Shown here piece after piece: positions 31,739 through 42,993 of a stretch of 64,000 bases of DNA. Under the pieces are notes generated by a model that was not told where the DNA came from, ran no database searches, and worked only from the letters and a program-made list of their open reading frames with translations. The stretch is from Anniella stebbinsi (Eukaryota > Chordata > Lepidosauria > Squamata > Anniellidae). The translations under genes and the position numbers were made by a program. The stretch lies in the NCBI GenBank assembly GCA_029215795.1, contig JARDYH010000004.1, positions 30,570,001-30,634,000 of the forward strand. Reading direction: 5' to 3'. Each line of letters begins with the position of its first letter. The stretch's first letter is position 1.

Positions 31739-32209
31739 ACCAATGTGGATCTTGCAAAGTCATATGGAAATGGAGAAGGTATTGAAATGGGATTCATTTT
31801 TGACAAGCAGCATCTTTGGAGTGACCACTAATTTGGGGATGGCCACCATCCATTTCGATGCTTAATGGGGAAAGAATGGTTTAACTGCAAATCCTGCCCT
31901 GGTTTTGTTGTTGAAGCTGCAGTTCTATGAATCCAGTGGGAATTCAGTGGAGGCTGGTGGCTCCAATTTCAGTGAGATTTACTTCTAAATCTGAGCAACC
32001 ATGCATAGGACTGCATTGCCAAGCCCAGTTTCATTATAACTTCCATAAAAGCCAGGTGGCTGCTGGGCCCCAGGAAAACCGAGCAGCCTACTTTGAAGCC
32101 CTCAAGTTTATCATCTCTTGAAAGTTATATATGCAAATGTGGAAATCCTCATGGCAGTATTTTCCAAAGCAAATGCTGACATTACAACCAGCTCCTTAAG
32201 TACTTGTAT
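31739..32209. other. unassigned; small repeat piece near 31940-32020
   Basis: 'CCATGCATAGGACTGCATTG' resembles the TGCAATCCTAT repeat family. No gene seen. Confidence 0.35.
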
Positions 32210-32530
32210 GGCTGATTTGTGCTAAACTGCTTCATCTGACTGACAAAGCTGCCTTTTTGCCAAAAGTAACGGCTATAAAATTATGACTTGCGCATATATA
32301 ATGTTTGTGTTTAACAAGATGACAGAAATGCCACCTTAGTAAAAACTGATGGTGGTTACAGCTGCACAATTCACATCATGCAAGATTTATTGCATTAAGG
32401 TTATGCAATCATCTCATCGTAGAGACAAGACTCAAGTAATAATATGAAAGGCATGTACTTCAATCTGCAATGCTAGATTCATTGCTGCTTTCCTTATTAG
32501 CTTCTGGAAGCATTAGGCCTGCATTATCCA
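32210..32530. promoter_or_regulatory. candidate conserved noncoding element
   Basis: A long repeat-free, low-CpG stretch with TATAAAATTATGAC, TTTATTGCATTAAGG and AATCATCTCATCG motifs. The texture resembles deeply conserved enhancers; untested. Confidence 0.25.
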
Positions 32531-32654
32531 GTTTGCTATAGTCTCATTCAGCATTTCCACCAGAAAACAGATGCAGAAAAAATGGATTATATTCATAATC
32601 AATGCAACAAAGTTATCTGAGTGAAAATGTCCTGCTTTGCATATAATGCTAAGG

Positions 32655-33060
32655 CATGGTGCAGTTTGTTGTGCCCAAACCCAGCGCCGTAAACAAACCA
32701 TGGCTTGTTAACCTGGTACAAATCACAAATAGAAGCCATGGTTTGTTGTTGGCCTATGAAGTCTGGTGTGTTTAAATCATGGCTTGTTTTGATGTCAGAA
32801 TCCAGAACTGTGGTCTATCTCTGCCTTTTTTTCCCTTTCCCCCTTTTTTGCTGGTGTTCACCTTGAAACAGAGGCACCTGACAAGAGCAGCCTGAAAATG
32901 AAACCATTCTGAAGGCTGGCAAATTGGGTGGGAGACAAACAACCAAAGATAGGAAAAACAAGCCATGGTTTGTTTGTTTGCTTGCCTACAAAATGATTCC
33001 TGGCTAAATCAACAAACCATGATTACTATAAACCATGGTTTAGGATTACAGAAGTATGTA
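32655..33060. mobile_element. candidate MITE with repeated AACCATGG arms
   Basis: 'AAACAAACCATGGCTTGTTA' and inverse 'AGCCATGGTTTGTTG' arms occur at about 32693, 32737, 32768, 32959, 33020 and 33040 in alternating orientation. Ends are not fixed and no TSD was found. It may belong with the CCATGG-armed MITE at 4087. Confidence 0.4.
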
Positions 33061-33139
33061 GCCTATACACCATGACATATTTTTGTGAGAAATCAAAACA
33101 GTGGGGATGATGAAAGGATCATAAAAGCTCCCAAATACT

Positions 33140-33293
33140 GAGTATTGGTTCTTCTAGCTCAGTGTTGTCTACACTGACTGGAAGTGGCTCTCCTGGGTTT
33201 CAGATAGTTTTTCTCAGCCCTACCTAGATACGCTAAGGATTGAATCTGGGACCTTCTGCATTCAAAGCATGCACTCTGCCACTGGTGCAAGCC
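33140..33293 (-). mobile_element. tRNA-derived SINE
   Basis: The minus strand begins with a worn tRNA-like head. The plus strand shows its complement 'GGGACCTTCTGCATTCAAAG' and 'CATGCACTCTGCCACTGG', then the body 'CTCTCCTGGGTTTCAGATAG' and 'TCTAGCTCAGTGTTGTCTAC'. Same SINE as 59531-59760, opposite strand. Confidence 0.75.
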
Positions 33294-33383
33294 ACAGAAA
33301 TATTAAGCTTCAGAGAATGGATGCTGCTTTAGCACCTGAGAAAGTTCTTCAGCTGTTAAAACAATAGCATTGGCTGAACAGAG

Positions 33384-33758
33384 GTAGGGATGCTGGAAAG
33401 ATGCATTCTTTGCGAATTCTGAATTTTTAAACTTTTAAACTTACCTGATCTGCACATTCCTGGACTAATGTGTGGACTGGAACATCATTCTTCTCCTGAT
33501 TTCACACTTTCCTGAATTTTATGATGCAGTTCTCAGCAAAAAAACGTATCAAAATGTGTAGTTGAAAAGAAAGTGCATTTAAAAATATTTATGTATAAGA
33601 AAATACTTCCAAAACTACATATTTTGATAAATATTTAAATGCAGATTGATGTGCTCATTAAAAAAGATAGACTAATGTTGAAATAGGGCAGAATAGATTT
33701 AGCAATGAACATGCATGAAAATGACAGGACCAGAAACTGACTGATCTATCCATCTCTA
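33384..33758. mobile_element. candidate hAT-type MITE, TAGGGATG ends
   Basis: TAGGGATGCTGG on the left and CTATCCATCTCTA on the right are imperfect inverted ends. The interior is AT-rich with a CTTACC at 33440. No convincing TSD. Confidence 0.4.
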
Positions 33759-34698
33759 AGCAGAAGTGGTGCTAGTCTTGTCTCTTGCTGCTTTCGCTTG
33801 GAGGATAGACTGGTAGATTTCCCACAGGTTAAAGCTCCATTGATGCTAAGGTAATTTTTTAAAAAATAAAATAACATGTAGTCTGCATAGTCTGAGAACT
33901 AGAGTTAGGCTAATCTACCATGCTCCTACAAAATGATAGCATATGGACGTAACCTTTTCCTGAGGATCCTAGTTTTGAGTAAATTGCCATTTAGTGCATC
34001 CTAGCAGGGAGCTGCAAAAAAGTTGGCATGGTAGAGAAGACTAAAGGGATCAGATATCCACACTCCAAAGATATCTTGGTAGACTTGCTTCCATCTTAGT
34101 AGACATGCTTAAGATCTCACAGTAATCAAAGAAACCATAAGTCCATCCTCAGTTCCATAATTCATTATTGATTTTGTTTCGAATATAAGCCATTTCTTCT
34201 CCATTGAAAGAATGTTTGATTTTCTTGTAGGTCTTTCAGGAGGGGGGAGTTCAGTTCTATTAATGATTACAGGTGACTGGAGGGGGGGCAGGAGAGAGGA
34301 AACGCTCAAAAACAAAAGGGACATTAGAAGCACCTTACCTCAGCAAACTCTGATGAAAGGGCACCTTTTGAGTCGACAGTGCGGGTATGTGGGTGTCTTT
34401 TTGTCAAAACCAGTCGATAGTTGCCCAATGCTGATTGGTCATCCAGTATTAGAGTAGGGGCTCTGTCAGCTGCATTCAACAGCTGTGTGGGCTAAGAAGA
34501 TAAAAGCCCCCTTTTTACACTGCTTCAAAATGGCTGAAGGTAATTTCTATGCTCCATTCATCTCCTTTCAGAATAGTTAAGATTTAAAGGGGGACTCCTT
34601 GGCCTATTGCATAGCTTGTTGTAATGTTGCAGAATCTGCCTATAATTTCATTGGGGAGTTCCGGGGTGATTTCAAAGGTGATACTGATTTTTTAACTT
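33759..34698. other. unassigned, no gene seen
   Basis: No repeat or coding homology recognised. Confidence 0.4.
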
Positions 34699-34699
34699 T

Positions 34700-34886
34700 T
34701 GGGCCTCATCTACACCAAGCAAGATATAGCAGTATGAAAGCAGTATATGGCATGTGTCAATGGACCCCAACAGTTGTCAGTGAACTTTAATACCATTATA
34801 AAGCAGTAGTGGGGCTCCTGCCTTTTATATACCTCTTTCATACCACTTTCATAGTGCAATATCCTGCTTGGTGTAGATGAGGCCTA
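34700..34886. mobile_element. TCTACACC-type MITE, copy 2 (187 bp)
   Basis: Ends GGGCCTCATCTACACC and GGTGTAGATGAGGCCTA are exact inverted repeats over at least 14 bases. 'AAGCAAGATATAGCAGTATG' and 'CATAGTGCAATATCCTGC' form the arms. Confidence 0.8.
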
Positions 34887-35144
34887 TCAGTCTAGACTAT
34901 GTTGCTACATAATGCTTTTATTTCAGCGTAGAAAATAGAAGACAAACATTTTTAAACTGAAAGAATGCACTTTCTGATCAATATGACTCTTTCACACAGT
35001 GTAAACATTTCAGGCATAGAAAACTCAAAACTCATATTATGCTTTGCTACTACTCCTAGCTCTCCTTCTCACCTTCCATTATCTTCTCCACTGCTGAGAA
35101 AGCGACCAGGGACATGTCCTGTGAGATCTCTCTCCACACCAGGC

Positions 35145-35984
35145 TCTTGCCTGGGTTGGCCCCTGGCTGCTCCCTATGTGTCCAAATGACGCACAGGGTG
35201 TCTGGGGGGGCGGGGGGCCAGGCCCGGTATTTTTTCTGGCTCTCAGGAACCACAAAAATCCCAATTCCTCTATGGTCCCGTGAAGTTCCCAGGACCATGG
35301 AAGAATGTGCCCTCCCGCCCAGGTGCTACCGTGCTTATTCATGAGTAAGTACGGCAGCACCAATAGCCACAGAGCTGCACCACGCAGCTCCGAGGCCATC
35401 AGGAAAGGGGGGGAAGCAAAATCGCCATCCCCAGGATGGCAGAGGGGAGGGGGGCCCAATCGCACATGGCACTTTTTTTTTTTTTAAACTTACTTCTTCG
35501 TTGGAGTCCAGGAGCGCTCTTCCTGGGTAAAACAAAACAAAATGGTGGGCGCGATGTCTGATGACCCAGGACGTCACACCCTGATGTGTATTGAAAGGGA
35601 TGATCCCAGAAGTGGCTACTTCTGGTAGGCTGACCAGATAAAATCCAGGTCAGGGCTCCTGTAACTTTAACAGTTGTAGAGAAAAGGGAATTTCAGCCAG
35701 TGTCATTTGTATGCAATTAGTCCCTGGTGAAATTCCCTCTTCATCACAACAGTTAAAGTTGCAGGGGCCCTGCCTTCTTTTGTATATGGTCACTCTAGTA
35801 TAGTGCCTGCACCTTTAACTGTTGTGATGAAGAGGGAATTTCACCAGGAACTAACTGCATACAAATGACTCTGGCTGAAATTCCCTTTTCACTACAACTG
35901 TTAAAGTTACATGAGCCCTGACCTGGATTTTGTCTGGTCAGCCTAACTTCTGGGATCACCCGTGCTGCGCCCGCTACACCCCTA
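35145..35984. mobile_element. GC-rich MITE-like element interrupted by a 320-bp MITE
   Basis: Resembles the inverse of 59789-60264: 'CTATGTGTCCAAATGACGCA' against 'CATTTGGATGCACAGGG', and a 'CGCCATCCCCAGGATGGC' hairpin. It is broken at 35618 by the hAT MITE and seems to resume at 35954, ending CTACACCCCTA at 35984. The left end is uncertain. A palindrome with GAGTAAGT lies at 35320-35358. Confidence 0.45.
35626..35945 (+). mobile_element. hAT-type palindromic MITE, copy 3 (320 bp, variant ends)
   Basis: Perfect 8-bp TSD ACTTCTGG at 35618-35625 and 35946-35953. Sub-terminal sequence is AGATAAAATCCAGGTCAGGG instead of the ATATGAAAAGGAGGACAGGG of copies 1 and 2, and the right end carries the matching change, so both ends differ together. 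Confidence 0.92.
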
Positions 35985-35999
35985 TGGTGTAGAAAGGGC

Positions 36000-36411
36000 C
36001 TCTCTCTCTCTCTCTGGGTTAAACTAAGCATGATGTTATTCACACTCTTTAAGCAGTGTGCATAAATTGGGCACATTTATTTGAAGGAAAACAGCCATGG
36101 TGTCACCATTTGGAATGTGTTTCTGAGGTGGTTCAGGCACTGCTCTAGTTTCCAGTCAAAACTCTCCCATTCACACTATTTATCCTTGAAGGTTTATGTT
36201 TATGCAAACTGCATATCTGGGGACAAAAGAACATCTTCAGGTGGGTTGGTGGGTTGGAGAAAACTGGTGTTGAGCCCCAGTTAGGATTGGGATCATGTTC
36301 CAGATAAGAGCACCTTGGCTGCTTTTCTTCTTCTTCAAAATAAAGCAGCAACCACCACCATCAGCGTATAACATAACATGTAGTTTGGCCTGCATATCGA
36401 CAATGACCAGG
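36000..36411. other. unassigned, (CT)n at 36000-36016
   Basis: A short CT repeat precedes unrecognised sequence. No gene. Confidence 0.4.
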
Positions 36412-37050
36412 GGTGCAGCTACACGTCATGATAGAAGCGCACTCTATCGCTGATTTTTTTGTTTAACCACAGCAAAACGTCACGCGCCACACTTACCTTT
36501 TTCTACCATTGCTTCTACAGCTGTGTTCCGTCTCTCCGGTTCACACTTTTTAAAAATCCCGTCTTTTATCGTAGCATTACTGCGTTCTGGAAAGGCGAGC
36601 TTTAGATCTTCTCACAGGTAACATCATCAAATTTACCCGCCCTTTTTATTTTTTTTTAAAAAACTTGTTCTGCGCATGTGCGTTTGTGCACATCTAGTTG
36701 TTCCTTCCATCATTGCATTTTCCTTTGTTTCGTGAGGATGGATTCTCTAGATCCGCTCCTCAAAATTATTGGCATCATTTCCATAGAATGAGAAGCTGTT
36801 TCAAAGTTCTCAAATGTATGTGTGTGTGTATATGTGAAGGGAGGGAGGGGAATTAATGGAGTAGATATCCAAAAGGACTATGCGAATGTGCGAACGTGTG
36901 CAGATGCGCATACATTGATTTTTTAAAAATAAAACAAAAAAGAATACGGACACAACTACTTCCTATTTAAATCCAAAGAAAGGGCTAAACTATGAGCAAC
37001 CGGTGATGCCAAAAACTGTGCCTAAAGAATGGCTGCACTACGTGCCTCTG
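36408..37050. mobile_element. candidate MITE with long imperfect inverted repeats
   Basis: Left end CAGGGGTGCAGCTACACG and right end GCACTACGTGCCTCTG are imperfect inverses. Internally TGCGCATGTGCGTTTGTGCA (about 36671) pairs with the inverse near 36880-36915, with T-rich and A-rich flanks also pairing. CTTACC lies at 36492. No TSD seen. Confidence 0.4.
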
Positions 37051-37549
37051 CTATTGGCTAAGAAGATCAAACAAAGGGAAACCATACATGGAGAGTCATC
37101 GTAGAAGTGATGGGGTGGGGGAGGAAACAACAAAGCATTGAAACACACTCTCTCACATAAATCGAGTTACGTTGACTTAAGACATGTAAAATAGGCATTA
37201 TGTACCATGGAGATTCAGCACTTCGGGGTGGATTTAAAGGAACGTCATGTGCATCGAGAGGCTTCGGGACACACTTCAAGCGATAGGAGCCGCCTTGAGC
37301 ACGACAGGTAGATCCCCCCCGGGCTCTACTCAGAAATCAAACTACCTGATCATTCAGTTTCCCAGGGACTCTAAGAAGTTCATTGTTCATCAAATGAGCA
37401 TTTTATCATATGCTCACTGTTGCCCACTTACGGATGTGAGTGTGTCCTTTAGACAACATTGTCCACCTCCCGTGAGCCTCCCGCTCCTCCCACTCATTTT
37501 TCTGTCGCAAAATAGACCCCTTTTAATTCAACTTATTTTAAAAATGGAA

Positions 37550-37712
37550 TGTGCTGTGATCTCCTACTGTGTGCAGGAAAAGCCGCATGATACAAACAGC
37601 CCCTGAATGGGCCCCATGGGCAGAAGAGGAAGTAATAAGGGACAAATGTGGGGGCGGAGAAGTGACGGTAAAGAAACCCGATTTCCCACTGTGTGATGGC
37701 GCTTTAAATTCC
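37550..37712 (-). mobile_element. unnamed MITE, copy 3 (partial)
   Basis: The reverse complement matches the bodies at 6774-7130 and 10585-10975: 'TACTTCCTCTT', 'TTTTCCTGCACACAGTAGGA', 'GGAAATCGGGTTTCTTTACC'. Confidence 0.55.
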
Positions 37713-39699
37713 ATTTAGGGTCCAGTCCTAGGAAGATAGTCAGTAGCCTCCGAACAGGAAGGCTGCCAAGTATCCAGTGCAGGGTGGCTGGAGCATACAG
37801 GCCCTGCATTACTGCTATATGGCTGATTTCGCCTGTCTAGCAACTGTGCTTCGGAGAGGGAGGGAAGTAAGGAAGCTGCGGCAGCCATAGGAAATATCAT
37901 ATGGCTGCCACCCTAGTCTCTTCATCTCCCTGCCCCCAGGAATGCCTCTTTTTCCTGCCTCCATTTCTTGTCTCCATTTCCAAGCATGGAGATGTAGCCA
38001 GAATCATAATGGCTGGGAGAGGGAGGAGCGGTAGGGAACACTGTCCATCCTCAAAGCCCAGAAACTGAACAAGCCAATGTCCTACCAGATGCTGTTTTGT
38101 CCCTTTGACAAAAACAAACAAACAAATCATATGGATGTGAAAAGTCATAGCGCCTCTCTGTTTTGGTTTCGGTTCTCACTCATGATGTAGGTTTTGCTTC
38201 CACCCAGGGAATGAGGCCTCTACTATCTATTTCAGACAGCTTGTATCTCTTCCAATTCTCTCTGTTCTGTGCTGTACCCTCCTCTCAAACTATTGTGTGT
38301 ATGCGGTTCTCCAGAGAAAAACTTGAACCCAACCTGGTTGGATTTTGAGTAGCTGGGACACCCAAGAGTACGATAAGTTGAGGTGCCAAATCAGGGAGAG
38401 TGGTAGATTTTTTTCATGGCATTGAAACAAAAAAAGCTCCTTTCTTTAAAGAAAGAAAAAGTAATGTTCCACAGCACATTGTGCCTGATCAAATGCAAAC
38501 TAAACGTAAGAAAAGAATTTTATGGCATAGGATAAATTTCCTACAAATTGAGGAGCAAACAGCCTTACATTTTGTATGATCTATTGCAAATTGTATATTT
38601 TATTTTGCATAAGACCAATTTATAGAAAAAGAAATAACATTGCTTATGCCTGAAAGATATACTGATCCAAACTGGAAATATGAACACACACACATACATA
38701 ATAACCTACCAAATATATTTTCCTCTCTTTCTCCTGAAAGGAAAATGCTTGTATTTATGAATCGGATAGTTTTAGATCAGTTCAGGACTGCAACTTTCCA
38801 ACCAAAATCGAAGTGTAAATTACAATATTATGGGTTTTGTTTTGCTTTTAAACTTATGGGAAGGATAGATCCAGCATAAAATGAGCTTTGGGGAATAAAT
38901 TAAATGAATATATCTTTAAAAACAACAACAACAACAACTCAAGAACGTTCCATCTAATTATCACTAAATGTGAAGTGTGCAATCACATTTTAGTAGACGG
39001 AACTGGCGCAGCTCCTTCTCTCCCTACCCCACTTTTAATATAACTGACCTTGTCTTTGACATTTTCTTAATTTTCTCACATACAATTTGGAATTCTGTTC
39101 CCTTCATTTACTCTCTGGTTTTAATTAGCTACAGTTTTTATGTCACAAACGCTCCGTGAATGTGTCTGTGTACAGAGTTTTCGTTATCCATACGTTGGTG
39201 TGCTTTACTGAGCTCTCCTGTACAAAAGCCTACACTCAGCTGATTCTAGCTAAGAAGAGAAATAATGTAGCACAGCAGAATTAGTATTCTGCCTCACATC
39301 TCCTTTCTGCACATTAGTGAGAAGGATTCAGAGGTTATGCCTCCAACGGCACCAGTTCGTCGCAGTTTTTGATGCTTTCTTCCCACCACTTTAGAGGTTT
39401 AAATGCCTAATTTTTGCACTCTGTGCAGCTTGCACGTCTTAACACGCCGTTACTCAGAAGTGAATTGCACCAAGTTTAATGATGCTTGCTCACATAGCAC
39501 TGTGCATATAGCAGACTTGTGCAATTACACTGGGCTTTATCCCACCATTCACAAATAATACCCAACTGTGCTTATTAGACCCCTGCACCCCTGCTAAAAT
39601 GGATGCAAGGCATGGGAGTGCCCTGGAGGAGCAGGAGGTTGTGTAAAGGACCTGCAAACTACCGAAATGAGGTATGTGTAGAAAGGCTCCAAAAGCCAA
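37713..39699. other. unassigned, no gene seen
   Basis: AT-rich, single-copy-looking; (ACA)n at about 38920-38938. Open frames are short and unsupported. Confidence 0.4.
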
Positions 39700-40046
39700 A
39701 AGATCTAGTAGGAATTGTAGTTCTTGAGGGGGTATATTCTGTTTGGAAGGAGAAGGCCCTTTCACATGTGTCTGACAAACGGGACTCCTTGTGTAATGGT
39801 GTCCTCAAGATGGTACATAATAGGACAGGCATTACCTTAGATAGTTAGGTCCTAAGGCATTTTGGGCTTAAAAACCAACACTTTGAATTAAGCCCAGAAA
39901 GTAATTGGCAACTAGTGCAGGTCTTTCAGGACAGATGTGACATGGGCCCAGTACCATGCACCGGTTAGCAGCCTACCTGCTGCATATTGCACCAACTGAA
40001 GCTTCTGGACACTTTTCAGGGGTAGCCCCATGTAGAGTACTGTTAC
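39700..40046 (-). mobile_element. L2-type LINE 3' fragment, old
   Basis: The plus strand shows the complement of L2 coding: 'AAAACCAACACTTTGAATTA', 'AGCCCAGAAAGTAATTGGCA', 'CTGCATATTGCACCAACTGA' and 'GTAGCCCCATGTAGAGTA'. This parallels 11640-11825. Many indels. Confidence 0.7.
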
Positions 40047-40955
40047 TTCAACAAGAAATGAAAAAGAAAATATTAAAGGTGATCTTTCTTCAAACAGAGT
40101 TGCAGCACTTATTTATCAAAATTGAAGGTAACCTTTCATTTCCTTTGTAATAATTCAAAAAGGGCACCTATAACAGAGTTTTTGGTGATATGAAAACTTA
40201 CTTAAAATTTATTGCTTAATTCATAAACAAATTGATTAAAAGTTGAATCAACCACAACTTCTTTAATCAGTTGACAGTCCTCTTTTTTCTCCCAATGACC
40301 TCCAAATTATTATATTTTTTTACCAAGGGAAATACCTTAATCATATGAGGTCTCGTTTTTCCTAGTTCTTTAAAAACAGAACAAGAGGAGACAAGGGTGT
40401 GATAAAACAAAAAGAATATTGTTGGAGGTTCCAGAACAGCTGGTGAAAAACAAAAGGCTTTGTTGTTTCTGAATGAGTATGATTTATATTTGTCTGAGGT
40501 AATCCACAGCTCAGAAGGAGGCCAAAGTTTTGCTGTCTGTCACATTGGCTCTCTTGACAGGTTCTCCTAAAGGGTGGGTAACAATAACAACTTATACTGT
40601 AAGGAGAAAACCAGTTTTTTTTTTTTTAAAACATACTAGTGATTATTTGTTTGCCTTCAGCTGGTAGCTTTTAGTATATCCTCCAGTAACCACTTTTTAT
40701 ACTCTACAGCTAGGCCCTTCTGTCATTCTTACTTTTGGCCTCTTTCTGTTGACAAGCAATATGTTGGAATTTCTTCACAACTGGGTAGGAGGTAGAATTC
40801 AAATACTTTTAGAGTGATATAACAACAGTCCTACACAGGGGAACATGAGAACAGCAAAGGGTCTGCCGTGCATATACACAATCAAGGGTTGACAATGCTT
40901 AGCCTGAAGGGAGCTTTATGCCTTTAACAGCTCTGAAGCCTTACCATGCCAAAAC
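40047..40955. other. unassigned, no gene seen
   Basis: AT-rich; T-run at about 40613-40628. Confidence 0.4.
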
Positions 40956-41046
40956 TTAGGTTGACACATTTAAAAGTGTCACTGGCTCCCAGTTTATTTC
41001 CAGGCCCAATTTATACTACTGGGCTTTACCTTTAAAGTCAACCGAT
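40956..41046 (+). pseudogene. L2 ORF2 relic
   Basis: 'CACTGGCTCCCAGTTTATTT' begins a translation reading HWLPVYFQAQF, the L2 hallmark HWLPVxFRAxxK, followed by 'GGCTTTACCTTTAAAG'. Very short. Confidence 0.55.
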
Positions 41047-41501
41047 ATGCAAGTGATGTGATACGCATGTACAGCGCTCAAAACAAAACAAATGTGAAAC
41101 GTTTTGGTATAAAACACCAGCTTCAGTCACAAACAAGAGTGTGCAACAATACCACTGATACGTGTTGGCTGTTAATCCATGTTCCCTCATTGAAGTTTGG
41201 CCTGTTCCTGATTGGTTCTGGCTCAGTTTATAAGTGGTATTGTAGCATACTCTTGCAGCAACATTTCATAGGCATTCTGTGATGGAAAATGGCAGCTTTC
41301 AAGAAGAACCCTGCCAAAAGCAGCAGCAAAAATCCAGTGACTTAAATTTCAAAAGCAAGAGAGAAACTGCAGTGAGAGAGACAGCAGATAGTAAGTAGCA
41401 TCTCCAAACCTATCAGATATTTCCTTTGAAAAATCGGTGTAATAGTCTCTCCGCCCTTCCATGGATTGGTGAATTTGTGGAAAGGTATTTTGCCTAAGCC
41501 C
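41047..41501. other. unassigned, no gene seen
   Basis: No recognised repeat; short open frames only. Confidence 0.4.
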
Positions 41502-41637
41502 TAGGCCAGATCTACACCAAGCAGGATATGACACTTTGAAAATGGTTTGAAAGCTGTATATGGAGTGTGTTCTGGGCCCCAACAATTTTTGCTACTGTTA
41601 TAAACTGTTTTAAAGCAGTAGTGTAGATCCTGCCCTA
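41502..41637. mobile_element. TCTACACC-type MITE, copy 3 (136 bp)
   Basis: TAGGCCAGATCTACACCAAG on the left and GTGTAGATCCTGCCCTA on the right are inverted. 'GCAGGATATGACACTTTGAA' matches the 55209 and 59273 copies. Confidence 0.75.
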
Positions 41638-41654
41638 CTGGCAATAATTCAGGA

Positions 41655-41800
41655 TAGGCACATGTCTTTACACAATGCATAATTATCTTATGGAATTCAC
41701 TCTTATAAGATATAATGATGGCTTCTAGTTCTGATGACTTAGAGACTGTCTTTATAAAGGATTAAATAAACTCATGGAGGATGCTTTATTGATGGCTATT
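41655..41800 (+). mobile_element. CR1-lineage LINE 3' fragment
   Basis: 'TTATGGAATTCACTCTTATA', 'AGATATAATGATGGCTTCTA' and 'ACTCATGGAGGATGCTTTAT' parallel 45170-45270. Confidence 0.55.
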
Positions 41801-42626
41801 AGACAGGAGAGCTATGTTCACCCTTCGTGTTCAAAGACAATATGCCTCTGAATTCCAGTCACCAGGGAAAAACAACAAATATGGACTGTTGACTTCATAA
41901 CTTTCTTGAAAGCTTCCCAGAGGCTGGCTGGGAACTGCTGTGGAAACAGAACACTAAATTATATGGACTTTTGCTCTGATCTTGTAAAGCGTTCCTTAAG
42001 TACATAAATTTTGCATTCCATCAATATACTTCCATGGAGGAAAACATTGTCAGTCTCATCTCTCTATGATGATAAATTCACACTAAGACTTAGTTCAATG
42101 GATCTCTCTCTCTCTCTCTCTCTCTCTGACACACACACACACACACACACCATAATGATAAAGGTCAGCTATAGGCAACATGGTGCCTATGGACCATGCA
42201 TCCCAAGAAGCCTTCCCTCTTCCATTTTTTTATATTAACAAGTTTTCTTACCAGCAGGTGGGATAGCTGTGAAACAGGTTTCTGTTCATACTGAAAACTG
42301 TGGGTTCAAAGGAGTTTATTAGTGTGTTGGGGCTTAGATGCCACTTCTGCCTTGAACTCAGTCTTTTGGGCAAAAATGTTGACTTACTCATCCTTTGCCA
42401 TTGTGATGTTCTACTGTTTAGAAATGAGAATGTGTTACAAAAGTTATTATTTGGAGTTGCAAGTCTGGGTAAGTATAGAATGAGTGGTAAGTGAGTGCTG
42501 ATTGGTTAGTTGTTTGGAGTGCCTGGATTGGTGGAGTGTGTGAGAGTGGGAGGAGCTGGGGAACGAATGGAATATATATATGTCAGACAGAGGGAGAGCT
42601 AACAGGGGATTGTTTTGGGATAATTG
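41801..42626. other. unassigned; (CT)n-(CA)n at 42101-42150
   Basis: A CT run passes into a CA run at 42101-42150. Otherwise no gene or known repeat. Confidence 0.45.
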
Positions 42627-42749
42627 AGGGGGAGAGGGGGAGAGGGGGAGAGGGGGAGAGGGGGAGAGGGGGAGAGGGGGAGAGGGGGAGAGGGGGAGAG
42701 GGGGAGAGGGGGAGAGGGGGAGAGGGGGAGAGGGGGAGAGGGGGAGAGG
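42627..42749 (+). repeat. (GGGGGAGA)n octanucleotide satellite
   Basis: About 15 perfect copies of GGGGGAGA form an unbroken purine strand of roughly 120 bp. G-quadruplex or triplex formation is plausible. It abuts the MITE at 42750. Confidence 0.95.
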
Positions 42750-42973
42750 CTGAATTCGGACAGCATGATAGTCAATGGTGAGGTAATAATCAACCTTACA
42801 GTTGTTTATCTAGGGGGTAATCACCACACAACATGGTAATAAATAATCAACTGTGGTGTGGATTAGGATCAGCGCTGAGTTGACTATGGCAGCATTCGGA
42901 CAACACGATAGTCAATACAACTTACGATTGTTTCCCCCCCATCCAGTTGCTTATTGTGTCGTCTGAATTCAGC
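42750..42973. mobile_element. MITE with GGCTGAATTC ends
   Basis: Left GGCTGAATTCGGACAGCA and right GTGTCGTCTGAATTCAGCC are inverted repeats. A second inner copy of the left end ('GCATTCGGACAACACGATAG') lies at about 42892. Flanks are purine repeats on both sides, (GGGGGAGA)n and (GA)n, so a TSD cannot be judged. Confidence 0.7.
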
Positions 42974-42993
42974 CAGAGAGAGAGAGAGAGAGA
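42974..42993. repeat. (GA)n microsatellite
   Basis: About 10 GA units directly after the MITE right end. Confidence 0.9.

Noticed and set aside
42491..42781. Open frames rich in Gly/Arg/Glu and Pro/Ser/Leu
   Set aside because: Translations of the (GGGGGAGA)n satellite on both strands.
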